64,000 nt of DNA from Flintibacter muris (GCF_943192995.1 NZ_CALPCP010000003.1:1-64000); one strand, 5' to 3'; counted from the stretch's first letter, positions 50,192 through 57,974 are shown. Numbers and translations are program-made. Notes: generated by a model from the sequence alone, not told the origin.

Positions 50192-52755
50192 TTTATTATA
50201 CTCTACCCTTGTTGCATAAACAGGCAACCCTTGAAATGGTCGGCGGAAAAGGTATGTCTTTATCAAAGCTATTGACAGCGGGTATCCCTGTGCCGGACGG
50301 TTTTCATGTTACAACTGCTTCATACCGACTTTTTGTTGAAACGAACCAAATTCAGCCTTACATTAAAGCATTACTAGAGGGCATAGATTCCAACAGTACC
50401 AATCAACTTGAAGATATATCCAAACAGATTGGTCAACTTTTTCATAATGGAAAAATGCCGCCGGAAGTGTCGGTGGCAATAAAAACCGCTTATGCCGGAT
50501 TAGGAAATGTTTCGGTGGCTGTCCGATCCTCCGCGACCGCCGAGGATTTACCCGATGCTTCTTTTGCGGGCCAGCAGGACACTTATCTCAATATACAAGG
50601 TGAGAACGAAATCCTTGAAGCTGTAAAGCGGTGCTGGGCATCCCTGTGGACAGCTCGTGCGATTGCTTACCGTATAAAGAATAATATCAAGCAGGAGCTT
50701 GTGGCCCTTGCCGTAGTCATACAAAAGTTGGCGTTTTCTGATGCTTCTGGTGTTATGTTTACAATTAACCCCATGAACGGCAGACGTAACGAAATGATTA
50801 TAAACGCCGCATGGGGACTTGGTGAAGCGGTGGTTTCCAGCTTAGTCACCCCTGATACAATCGTTACGGATAAGAGCACTACCCGAATCGTGTCATATGA
50901 AGTGGCAAACAAAGAGATTATGACGGCTCGCACCTTAGACGGAACGGAAGAAATCTCTGTCCCCGAACGGCTCCGTAAAAAACCTGCCCTTACCCGCAAT
51001 CAAGTCATGCGGCTGACGCAGCTTGGAAATAAAATTGAGAAATATTATCGAATGCCTATGGATATAGAATGGGCGCTGGAAAAAGATAAATTGTATATTG
51101 TTCAGGCTCGCCCCATTACTGTCTTACCGCCGGAGTGGGTATTGCCGGAAAAGAATGTAGTTTACACAAAGGGCAGTTTGGCAGAACACCTGCCAAACCC
51201 AGTCACACCCCTGTTCGCCACTCTTGGCCTTGAATTAGTCAACCATGCATCGGCGCTTTTATGGGTGGATATGTTTGATACAAGCGCAAAAAAGCTACTG
51301 CCAGACAACGGGGCATACACGATAATCAATGGTTATGTCTATCTTTCCGCTAAGGCAAAGCCTCTTCTAATTGCTGTAAAATCTCTTTCCCCCCGCTCTT
51401 TGCGCCGGACGCTTACGAACAGCATTATGCGCTTTGAAGCGGCAAGAAAAGAATTTGAAGATGTGGTGAAGCAGTGGGATGAAACGTCCCTGCGTACGTT
51501 AAGCGCCCAGCAAATTATGGAGGGCATTCAAGCCGTATTTTACGCCGCATGTATTTATTTCACAAGGATTCAGCTTACATTGCCCGCCGCATCTATCAGC
51601 GAAACGTTATTCACAAAATTCTTTCAGGGTACGGCCCGCCGTGCTGGTATAACAGACACTTCCGTTTTCTTGCTTGGGTTTGATACGATTGCGCTACAAT
51701 CGGAAAAGAACCTGTGGGACCTTTCGGAATGGGCAAAGCAAAATAACACTTTAAGCGTCTATCTGAAAAGCAATCCTGCAACAAAGATAGCAGAAGATTT
51801 CAAGTCCTCCATTTTGCCTGCGGAAGTTTCGCAGGAGGTGTGGATAGAGTGGAAAAGTCGAATTAACGCCTATTTCAAAGAATTTGGCTGTACTGCGTAT
51901 GAATTTGATTTTGCATATGCCACACCACAGGAGATGCTTACTCCAACTTTTGAATCCATAAAAGCATATTTGGAGGAAAAAGGGGAAAATCCGTATTCGC
52001 GCCAAATCACATTTGAAAGGCGCAGGAAACAAGCCGAAAAAGAGATTTTGCAACAGATAGGCGGCCACCGAAAAAAGCTGTTTTTGAAGCTGCTCCATTG
52101 GGCACAAAATACTGCCCCCATGCGTGAAAACGCTATTTACTTGATGGGGATGGGGCACCCGCTGATTCGCCGTATGTTACAAGAAATTTCTGAACGTCTC
52201 TTAACTGGTGGAGCCATTTCACATCTGGACGATATTTACTGGCTCACAAAAACAGAATTGGAAACGCTCATAACACAGCTTGATAAAAATATACCCCTAT
52301 CCAATCTGAGTGAGGCAATTCCTGCCAGGCAAGCGGAGCATGATACATTCCGAGGTTATGTGGCGCCTTCCATGTTGCCGGAAAAAAGCAAAAAAGCCGT
52401 ATCACATGCAACCCCAATACAGAAAGATGGGAAAATTGTATTGACGGGCATAGGAACCAGCCCAGGCGTTGTTACGGCTCCCGCCTGTGTACTGAACAGC
52501 CCGGCAGATTTTGAGAAATTCCAGCCGGGAAGTATCTTGATTGCCGTTACCACAACTCCTGCATGGACGCAGTTGTTTGCCTCCGCAAGTGCGATTGTAA
52601 CAGACATTGGCGGCCCTCTTAGCCATTCAAGCATTGTTGCCCGTGAATATGGTATTCCCGCTGTTATGGCAACACACACCGCTACGCGAACCATACAAAA
52701 CGGACAAATGATAACAGTGGACGGTACGACAGGGGAGGTGACACTCAATGAATAA
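50188..52755 (+). CDS. PEP-synthase-like phosphotransferase, probable rifampicin phosphotransferase
   Basis: 855 residues with the three-domain plan of rifampicin phosphotransferase (Rph). An N-terminal PEP-synthase-type ATP-binding domain has GGKGMSLSKL, VAVRSSATAEDLPDASFAGQ and MDIEWALEKDKLYIVQARPI. A long middle domain (about 320-720) follows, then a C-terminal swivelling His domain with GGPLSHSSIVAREYGIPA (H813). Rph inactivates rifamycins with ATP; a true PEP synthase would need a C-terminal PEP/pyruvate-binding barrel, which is absent. The TetR and MFS neighbours support a drug-resistance role. Actual substrate untested. Confidence 0.72.
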   Translation: MIYYTLPLLHKQATLEMVGGKGMSLSKLLTAGIPVPDGFHVTTASYRLFVETNQIQPYIKALLEGIDSNSTNQLEDISKQIGQLFHNGKMPPEVSVAIKTAYAGLGNVSVAVRSSATAEDLPDASFAGQQDTYLNIQGENEILEAVKRCWASLWTARAIAYRIKNNIKQELVALAVVIQKLAFSDASGVMFTINPMNGRRNEMIINAAWGLGEAVVSSLVTPDTIVTDKSTTRIVSYEVANKEIMTARTLDGTEEISVPERLRKKPALTRNQVMRLTQLGNKIEKYYRMPMDIEWALEKDKLYIVQARPITVLPPEWVLPEKNVVYTKGSLAEHLPNPVTPLFATLGLELVNHASALLWVDMFDTSAKKLLPDNGAYTIINGYVYLSAKAKPLLIAVKSLSPRSLRRTLTNSIMRFEAARKEFEDVVKQWDETSLRTLSAQQIMEGIQAVFYAACIYFTRIQLTLPAASISETLFTKFFQGTARRAGITDTSVFLLGFDTIALQSEKNLWDLSEWAKQNNTLSVYLKSNPATKIAEDFKSSILPAEVSQEVWIEWKSRINAYFKEFGCTAYEFDFAYATPQEMLTPTFESIKAYLEEKGENPYSRQITFERRRKQAEKEILQQIGGHRKKLFLKLLHWAQNTAPMRENAIYLMGMGHPLIRRMLQEISERLLTGGAISHLDDIYWLTKTELETLITQLDKNIPLSNLSEAIPARQAEHDTFRGYVAPSMLPEKSKKAVSHATPIQKDGKIVLTGIGTSPGVVTAPACVLNSPADFEKFQPGSILIAVTTTPAWTQLFASASAIVTDIGGPLSHSSIVAREYGIPAVMATHTATRTIQNGQMITVDGTTGEVTLNE

Positions 52756-52772
52756 AAACTCAATGAATAAAA
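52743..52772 (+). repeat. 15-bp tandem duplication at a gene junction
   Basis: ACTCAATGAATAAAA is repeated exactly (52743-52757, 52758-52772). It spans the stop of the phosphotransferase gene and supplies two in-frame ATG codons (52748, 52763) for the MFS gene. Confidence 0.85.
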
Positions 52773-53917
52773 CTCCTATTTTTGCCTTGAAGCTTGCAAC
52801 TTTTGTAATTGCGTTAGGATATAGCATGATCATTCCGGTTATGCCGTTTTACATGAAAAACCTCGGAGCGGGTGGCAAAGAACTTGGCTGGCTCACGGCC
52901 ATATATGCGCTGACACAAACACTGTGCGCCCCATTTTGGGGAGTGCTGTCCGACCGAATCGGCAGAAAGCCGATTATCAGCATTGGCATGTTAGGCTATA
53001 CAATTAGCTTATTACTGTTTGGCTTGGCCTCCTCCTTTTGGACACTGTTTATCGCCCGTGCTTTATCCGGTGTTTTGTCATCTGCTACGTCAGTTGCGTC
53101 CTTGGCCTATGTGGGTGATTCCAGCACAGAGGACGAACGAAGCAAGAATATGGGCCAGCTTGGAGCTGCAATGAGTGTAGGTGTTATGTTAGGGCCATTG
53201 TTTGGCGGTATTCTGGCTGGCTATTCACTTGCACTGCCATTCTTTACAGGAGCCGGAATTTCATTTATTGCATTTTTACTCATTGCAACAGTTCTGCCAG
53301 AGTCCATAGAGAGGTCAGGTTATCCGCACAAAAAAGATTCTTTTGATTTTTTAGCCCTGAAAAGCATGCTGTTTGGCTCCGCAGGAATTATTCTGATCCT
53401 TATTTTTATCGTAAACTTCTGTCAAACCGGTTTGCAGGGTATTACGGGGCTGTATGTCGTTGATAAGTTTGGATTTACCACCGGGCAAGTTGGTGTTGTT
53501 TGGATGGTGGTAGCAGGGGTTTTAATTGTAGTACAGGGGTTTTTTACCGGCCCTTTGGAAAATAAGACGGGCGATAAGCTACTAATACTGATAGGCATAT
53601 TTTGTAAAGCACTGGTTGCCTTTGCCATGGCATTAACATCTGGCTTTATCAGTGTACTTGTTGTTTTCGGTCTATTTGCAGTATCTTCCGCTTTAACAGT
53701 ACCCACACTAAACGCAAGCCTTTCCAAGGCGGACAATCAGCGCAAAGGAATACTCATGGGCTTTGCCAGCACCGCCGGAAATCTTAGCAAAGTCATTGCC
53801 CCCCTGCTGGCTGGGTATCTGTATGAGCGTAGTATTGAATTGCCTTATATCACCATGGGAGCGATAGCGCTAATTGGAACAATTATATGTTTTATCTGGA
53901 AAAAGACTGTGAGGTGA
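52748..53917 (+). CDS. MFS drug efflux transporter (DHA1 family)
   Basis: 389 residues, 12 predicted helices. The motif-A loop GVLSDRIGRKPII follows TM2, LSGVLSSATSVASLAYVGDSS marks the TM4-5 region and LGPLFGGILAGYS the TM5 antiporter motif, as in tetracycline- or multidrug-type DHA1 exporters. It overlaps the phosphotransferase gene. Combined with an inactivating enzyme and a TetR repressor it makes a compact resistance operon. Substrate not predictable. Confidence 0.85.
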   Translation: MNKNSMNKTPIFALKLATFVIALGYSMIIPVMPFYMKNLGAGGKELGWLTAIYALTQTLCAPFWGVLSDRIGRKPIISIGMLGYTISLLLFGLASSFWTLFIARALSGVLSSATSVASLAYVGDSSTEDERSKNMGQLGAAMSVGVMLGPLFGGILAGYSLALPFFTGAGISFIAFLLIATVLPESIERSGYPHKKDSFDFLALKSMLFGSAGIILILIFIVNFCQTGLQGITGLYVVDKFGFTTGQVGVVWMVVAGVLIVVQGFFTGPLENKTGDKLLILIGIFCKALVAFAMALTSGFISVLVVFGLFAVSSALTVPTLNASLSKADNQRKGILMGFASTAGNLSKVIAPLLAGYLYERSIELPYITMGAIALIGTIICFIWKKTVR

Positions 53918-53929
53918 GCTAATATTTTA

Positions 53930-54139
53930 ATGAAAGAAGAATGGTTATTGTGCCCAATCTGCAACGACAAAACAAGATTAAAAGTGCGGTTAGATACAGT
54001 GCTTGAAAACTTTCCCCTCTTTTGTCCGAAGTGTAAAAAGGAAATGGCAACTTGGTGTTTTTCTAACAACTCGTTTAGTATTGTGGAGCAAGGGAAAAAG
54101 TATATATCGCTCGCTGTATATAGCATCTATACAAAATGA
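53930..54139 (+). CDS. Cysteine-rich KTR protein, copy 1 (altered C-terminus)
   Basis: 69 residues. It begins like the KTR family (WLLCPICNDKTR, then LDTVLENFPLFCPKCKKE) with two CxxC pairs for zinc, but after residue 39 the usual ETLI...IKEPDA end is replaced by unrelated sequence, so a frameshift or recombination has cut it. Such proteins commonly follow resistance genes on mobile elements. Its stop overlaps the next copy's start. Confidence 0.75.
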   Translation: MKEEWLLCPICNDKTRLKVRLDTVLENFPLFCPKCKKEMATWCFSNNSFSIVEQGKKYISLAVYSIYTK

Positions 54140-54327
54140 TGGAGAACCATATATCAAAAATAAGCCGCTGGGTTTTATGTCCCGCCTGTGGAAGTAAGAC
54201 CCGTGACAGAATAAGAGCGGACACCATCTTGAAAAACTATCCTCTTTATTGCCCAAAGTGTAAAAAAGAAACCTTAATTGATGCAAAGAATTTGCAAATA
54301 ACAGTTATCAAGGAGCCAGACGCATAG
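54136..54327 (+). CDS. Cysteine-rich KTR protein, copy 2
   Basis: 63 residues with CPACGSKTR and YCPKCKKETLI zinc pairs and the IKEPDA end. In this family EPDA is usually followed by QTQSR or similar; here TAG stands where CAG (Gln) would, followed by ACG CAG GGC CGA TAA, so a nonsense change has removed the last four residues. Probably still functional. Confidence 0.8.
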   Translation: MMENHISKISRWVLCPACGSKTRDRIRADTILKNYPLYCPKCKKETLIDAKNLQITVIKEPDA

Positions 54328-54334
54328 ACGCAGG

Positions 54335-54376
54335 GCCGATAACACGCAGACTAAAAATGCGGTTATCGGCCTTTCT
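54335..54376 (+). terminator. Terminator behind the KTR genes
   Basis: GCCGATAAC 54335-54343 pairs with GTTATCGGC 54362-54370, followed by CTTTCT. The same hairpin occurs inverted at 25482-25518. Confidence 0.75.
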
Positions 54377-54403
54377 ATTTGAAAGATTCGGCAACCGTTC
54401 AAG

Positions 54404-54737
54404 GAGGTAACGCCGTGTCTTTCCTTTTTGTTCATCCCCCTAACTTGTTAAAAAAAGTTTAGTACCTTTGAGGGGATGCCCCACAGTCAACTGCGAAAAT
54501 TGTCTTTTCCTGTTGGCCCCTCCGTATAGCTTCACACCTGAAACCAGCCAGTACCTAAATAAGAATAATGCCGTACCTGTCCGCGTGGCTTTGCGCCATG
54601 CGGACATTTTTATACCCCACTTCTGGCCATCGTGGCCAGAGGATGTGCGGAACTGCTCCCCCGGATGCCGCTCCCCGCCGCCCCTCCATTTCGATCTGCC
54701 GACCCGTCAACCGCCCAACATCGAAATGGAGGCAACT
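54404..54737 (+). promoter_or_regulatory. Leader RNA with mini-ORF, attenuator and RBS-sequestering hairpin
   Basis: AAGGAGG precedes GTG 54415, which opens a 15-codon frame (MSFLFVHPPNLLKKV, stop 54460-54462). A terminator stands at 54579-54612 (TGTCCGCGTGGC/GCCATGCGGACA, then T5). CCTCCATTTCGAT 54683-54695 pairs perfectly with ATCGAAATGGAGG 54720-54732, hiding the ribosome site of ATG 54738. Segments near 54490 resemble the leader at 41860-42122. Copy 4 of the TGGCCA palindrome (54620-54642) sits between terminator and RBS hairpin. Confidence 0.6.
54620..54642. repeat. Palindromic repeat TGGCCA-N3-TGGCCA, copy 4
   Basis: CTTCTGGCCA-TCG-TGGCCAGAGG, one mismatch at the right end, in the leader of the sigma-like gene. 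Confidence 0.8.
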
Positions 54738-55157
54738 ATGAAAACCATTATTCTGAACCACTACTACCCCCACCTGACCGAGCGCGTCATGCTGGAGGTG
54801 TCTGACGAGATCGCCGTGACCCTCTCCATTGGCGGCCGCCTGTGCGACAGCTACAAGCGCCGCAAGCGGGAGCATGACGAGTGTTCCCTGGACAGCACCC
54901 CCGGCTTTGAGGCGGACGTGACCTTTCCGCCGCTGACCCCGGAGCAGGTGATGGAAACCACGGAAAACCGGGCCGCCCTCTATACGGCCATTGACCAGCT
55001 CCCGCCCGTCCAGGCCCGGCGCGTCTACGCCCACTACATACTCGGCATCAGCAGGGCCGACCTTGTGCGGGCCGAGGGCGTGGGGATCAGCCGGATCAGC
55101 GGCTCCATTGACCGGGGCTTGCTGAACCTGAAAAATATTTTGGAAAATTCCATTTAG
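54738..55157 (+). CDS. Sigma-70-like helix-turn-helix regulator
   Basis: 139 residues with a C-terminal region 4-like HTH (RRVYAHYILGISRADLVRAE, SRISGSIDRGLLNLK) preceded by LTPEQVMETTENRAALYTAI. It matches the sigma-factor-like regulators placed near the recombinase end of Tn1549-type elements, thought to control transfer or excision genes. Its ribosome site is buried in a 13-bp hairpin. Confidence 0.82.
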   Translation: MKTIILNHYYPHLTERVMLEVSDEIAVTLSIGGRLCDSYKRRKREHDECSLDSTPGFEADVTFPPLTPEQVMETTENRAALYTAIDQLPPVQARRVYAHYILGISRADLVRAEGVGISRISGSIDRGLLNLKNILENSI

Positions 55158-55779
55158 GAGAGAGGACTTTCCCCCAATTTTCCGCCTGATAGGTGAGGAG
55201 GGACAAGCCCCTCCCGCTGACAACTGAATACACAGTATTTCAGATACAAAACCCGCGTGATAGCGGCAAAAGGCGCGCCGCCAGGATGGAACGCTCTGAG
55301 GAGGTGAAATGGGAGCTGACCGAGCGATCAACGCAAGCCTTTGACCCGGCTGTGGCAAGCCGGGCGCGAGGACAGCGCGGGGGATAATGAAACTTGCTCA
55401 CGCCCTCCCACAGACTTGAGGGGGAGTCCCTGCGGTATGCGGCAATCGGTACAGTGGGGCTATGCAGCCGAGGCCATCGGCGGTCTGGAATACTCCCCGC
55501 ACCGGGGATGCGTGGCAAATACGGCGCAGTTATAGATGCAATCGAGGGGGCCGCCCCAGCCGGGGCGTTCTGTCTTGCGACAGCCCAAATTAGCCCGGCG
55601 GGGCGGCCCCTGACCTTTGCAGATTGAAATGGAATACAGTCCCCCTCCGCTTCTGGCCATCCTGGCCAGAGGTGGGGGGAGGTCAAAGGGCGGCAGTTTT
55701 TCTGCCGCCTTTTGACCTCCCCCCACAGGACAGCGGGAAACTGTATGCAACCGTTCACCGATTTGTAAAGGAGGCTCCG
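55158..55779 (+). other. 622-bp region without a recognised gene, rich in RNA-like structure
   Basis: No reading frame here resembles a known protein. Strong inverted repeats are present: GGGGCCGCCCC 55547-55557 with GGGGCGGCCCC 55600-55610, enclosing a TGTC-TTGC-GACA hairpin, and a 25-base arm pair 55672-55696/55702-55726 with a T5 loop and one G-T pair. Copy 5 of the TGGCCA palindrome lies between them. A structured transcript or cis-regulatory RNA ahead of TnpW is likely. Confidence 0.5.
55650..55672. repeat. Palindromic repeat TGGCCA-N3-TGGCCA, copy 5
   Basis: CTTCTGGCCA-TCC-TGGCCAGAGG with CCCCCTCC and GGTGGGGG flanks that can extend the pairing. Confidence 0.8.
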
Positions 55780-55968
55780 ATGGCAGAAACAAGAATTACT
55801 TATCACAAAGAGGTCAAGACGGCTTCTTTTCAGGGCAAACCCATCACGCTGGAAAACCTGACCCCCATCCTGTCCCCCAAGGCGCAGGACAAGCGCAAGC
55901 GGGAAATTGAAAGCTGTCTTTTCGAGGTCTTTATCAAGTACGCGCCGGGCCGGGCGCAGGTGGTGTAA
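55780..55968 (+). CDS. TnpW family transposon-encoded protein
   Basis: 62 residues, ITYHKEVKTASFQGKPITLE then LTPILSPKAQDKRKREIESC, the pattern of TnpW from Tn4451-type elements. AAAGGAGG precedes ATG 55780. In intact elements it directly precedes the large serine recombinase gene, and an N-terminal relic of that gene does follow here. Biochemical role unknown. Confidence 0.8.
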   Translation: MAETRITYHKEVKTASFQGKPITLENLTPILSPKAQDKRKREIESCLFEVFIKYAPGRAQVV

Positions 55969-55980
55969 TGCGAGGCATCC

Positions 55981-56040
55981 TTGTGGAATAGGGCTACCAG
56001 AGGTATAATATGAGTGTAAGGTTTGGTAGCTCCTGAAACG
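55981..56040 (+). promoter_or_regulatory. Recombinase promoter with inverted repeat
   Basis: TTGTGG 55981-55986 and TATAAT 56004-56009 (17 bp) precede the recombinase relic. GCTACCA 55993-55999 and TGGTAGC 56034-56040 flank the -10 and start site as an inverted repeat, a possible repressor site. Confidence 0.6.
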
Positions 56041-56054
56041 GAAAGGAGTACCAA

Positions 56055-56243
56055 ATGAACATTCGGGAAGATGCAATTTACGGACGGCAATCGGTAGACC
56101 GCAAGGACAGTATCAGCATTGAAAGTCAAATCGAGTTTTGCAAGTACGAGCTGAGAGGGGGTAACTTCCGCCAGTACACCGACGGGCCTGTTAAAATAGG
56201 ACTAAATCAGAAACACCCCACAGCAAGGGGCGCTCTGGTTTAG
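56055..56243 (+). pseudogene. Large serine recombinase (TnpX-like), N-terminal fragment
   Basis: The first 40 codons (MNIREDAIYGRQSVDRKDSI, then SIESQIEFCKYELRGGN and RQYTDG) match the start of Tn4451-type recombinases, including the catalytic-serine region RQSVDRKDS. After YTDG the frame runs into unrelated sequence and stops at 56243. The middle of the gene is missing from the window; a C-terminal piece lies at 35261-35608. Confidence 0.85.
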
Positions 56244-56253
56244 TCCTGTTTTT
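56198..56253 (+). terminator. Terminator at the element junction
   Basis: AGGACTAAA 56198-56206 pairs with TTTAGTCCT 56239-56247, with CAGA/TCTG and CCCC/GGGG pairs inside, then T5. It separates the recombinase relic from the ParA operon. Confidence 0.8.
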
Positions 56254-56280
56254 ATTCTATGAACATAGAAGGAGGCCAAA

Positions 56281-57066
56281 ATGAGCAAAACAGCCAAAAT
56301 TACGGCAATCTGTAACCAGAAAGGCGGAGTTGGCAAGACTGTAACAACGGTCAATTTGGGAATCGGACTGGCACGGGAAGGCAAGAAGGTCCTCCTGGTG
56401 GACGTAGACCCGCAGGGTTCGCTTACCGCCAGCCTGGGCTATCAGCAGCCGGACCAACTTGAAGAGACCCTTGCCGATGTGCTGGGATTTATCATTACGG
56501 ATAAGCCTGTGTCCCCCGGAATGGGTATTATCCATCAGGCGGAGGGTGTTGATCTGCTGCCCGCTAACATTGAGCTGTCCGGTCTGGAGGTCACGCTGGT
56601 GAACACCATGAGCCGTGAGACAATCCTGCGGGAGTATCTGAACAGTGTCCGCGAACAGTACGATGTGATTCTGCTGGACTGCTGCCCGTCCCTGGGTATG
56701 CTGACCATCAATGCCTTAGCCGCTGCTGACGAAGTAGTAATTCCCATGCAGGCACACTACCTCTCCATCAAGGGCCTTGAACAGCTTATCCATACCATAT
56801 CAAAAGTGAAGCTGAAAATCAACCCCTGCTTGGATATTGCGGGTATTCTCATAACCATGGCGGATATGCGGACCAACTACTCCCGCGAGATTGTGGAGCT
56901 GCTGAGAAGCGCCTATGGTAGCGGTGTGCGGATATTTGACAGCATTATTCCGCTGTCCATCCGAGCGGCAGAAACCAGTGCAGAGGGCCGGAGTATCTAC
57001 CTCCATGACCCTGCGGGTAAAGTCTCCGCCGCATACGCAGCGTTGACGCGGGAGGTGCTGGCATGA
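56281..57066 (+). CDS. parA: ParA-family partition ATPase
   Basis: 261 residues with the deviant Walker A KGGVGKTVTTVNLG, Walker A' VLLVDVDPQGSLTASLG and Walker B VILLDCCPSLG. It is a Soj/ParA-type ATPase that positions DNA together with ParB. It overlaps parB as ATGA and is the first gene of a plasmid-like maintenance module at the start of another integrative element. AAGGAGG precedes ATG 56281. Confidence 0.92.
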   Translation: MSKTAKITAICNQKGGVGKTVTTVNLGIGLAREGKKVLLVDVDPQGSLTASLGYQQPDQLEETLADVLGFIITDKPVSPGMGIIHQAEGVDLLPANIELSGLEVTLVNTMSRETILREYLNSVREQYDVILLDCCPSLGMLTINALAAADEVVIPMQAHYLSIKGLEQLIHTISKVKLKINPCLDIAGILITMADMRTNYSREIVELLRSAYGSGVRIFDSIIPLSIRAAETSAEGRSIYLHDPAGKVSAAYAALTREVLA

Positions 57067-57974
57067 AAAGCAGTGCCAGCAAGATACAGTTGACCGATTA
57101 TGACGCTTTGTTTCAGACAAGTGATCCGGTAAAGGCCAACGGTGATCTGGTGCAGGAGATTCCGCTGTCAGAACTGTTTCCCTTCAAAAATCATCCCTTT
57201 CAGGTGCGGGATGATGAAGCGATGCAGAAAACGGTGGAGAGTATCGCAAGAAGCGGTGTTCTCTCCCCTGGTATCGTTCGCCCCCGGCAAGAGGGCGGCT
57301 ATGAGATCATAGCGGGCCACCGGCGCAAGCGGGGAAGTGAACTGGCTGGCAAATCCACTATGCCGGTACTCATTCGGACTCTGGACGATGATGAAGCGAC
57401 TATTATCATGGTCGATTCCAACCTACAGCGCGAGAAAATCCTGCCCAGTGAGAAAGCCTTTGCCTACAAGATGAAACTGGAAGCCTTGAAGCATCAGGGT
57501 AAGCGGTGGGACCTAACTTCTGCACCGACGGTGCAGAAGTTGACCACACGGGATAAGATCGCCCAAGATGCCGGGGAAAAATCCGGTATGACTGTTGCTC
57601 GGTATATCGCTCTTACCAAGCTAGTTCCTCCATTGCTGGTATTGGTAGACGAGGATAAACTGGCGGTTAGCACTGCCGCTGACTACATTTCCGATCTGAC
57701 AAAACAGGAACAAACCGATCTTGTATCGGTGATGGACAAGCTGAATGTGATTCCAGGGAGAGGCCAACTAACAAAAATCAAGCAACATAGCAAAGATGGC
57801 ACCCTGACTATCACCGTTATTGAAACTCTTTTGAAAGCGGAGCATCCCGCCGCTGTGCAGGTGGTTCTCAAACAAGCGAGACTTCATCAATATTTTCCGC
57901 AGACCTACACCGCCCAACAGATGGAAGAAGTCATTGTGTCCTTGCTGGAAGCGTGGAGTGTCCAACATTTATAG
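57063..57974 (+). CDS. parB: ParB-family partition protein
   Basis: 303 residues with the ParB N-terminal domain: IPLSELFPFKNHPFQVRDDE, then the CTPase/arginine segment EIIAGHRRKRGSELAG and VDSNLQREKILPSEKAFAYK. A central HTH follows and a C-terminal part typical of element-borne ParB. A perfect 25-bp palindrome lies inside the gene at 57516-57540. It binds parS-like sites and loads onto DNA with ParA. Confidence 0.9.
   Translation: MKSSASKIQLTDYDALFQTSDPVKANGDLVQEIPLSELFPFKNHPFQVRDDEAMQKTVESIARSGVLSPGIVRPRQEGGYEIIAGHRRKRGSELAGKSTMPVLIRTLDDDEATIIMVDSNLQREKILPSEKAFAYKMKLEALKHQGKRWDLTSAPTVQKLTTRDKIAQDAGEKSGMTVARYIALTKLVPPLLVLVDEDKLAVSTAADYISDLTKQEQTDLVSVMDKLNVIPGRGQLTKIKQHSKDGTLTITVIETLLKAEHPAAVQVVLKQARLHQYFPQTYTAQQMEEVIVSLLEAWSVQHL
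57516..57540. repeat. 25-bp palindrome inside parB
   Basis: ACTTCTGCACC-GAC-GGTGCAGAAGT is a perfect 11-bp inverted repeat with a 3-base centre. Its outer ACTTCTG/CAGAAGT arms equal those of copy 1 of the TGGCCA repeat family at 44428. A parS-like site is possible. Confidence 0.6.

Noticed and set aside
50188-52755. Assignment as phosphoenolpyruvate synthase PpsA
   Set aside because: The C-terminal PEP/pyruvate-binding barrel of PpsA is absent and the His domain is at the very end, as in rifampicin phosphotransferases.
55341-55535. Small plus-strand frame in the structured block before TnpW
   Set aside because: No convincing RBS and no recognisable domain; the region is better explained by RNA-like inverted repeats.
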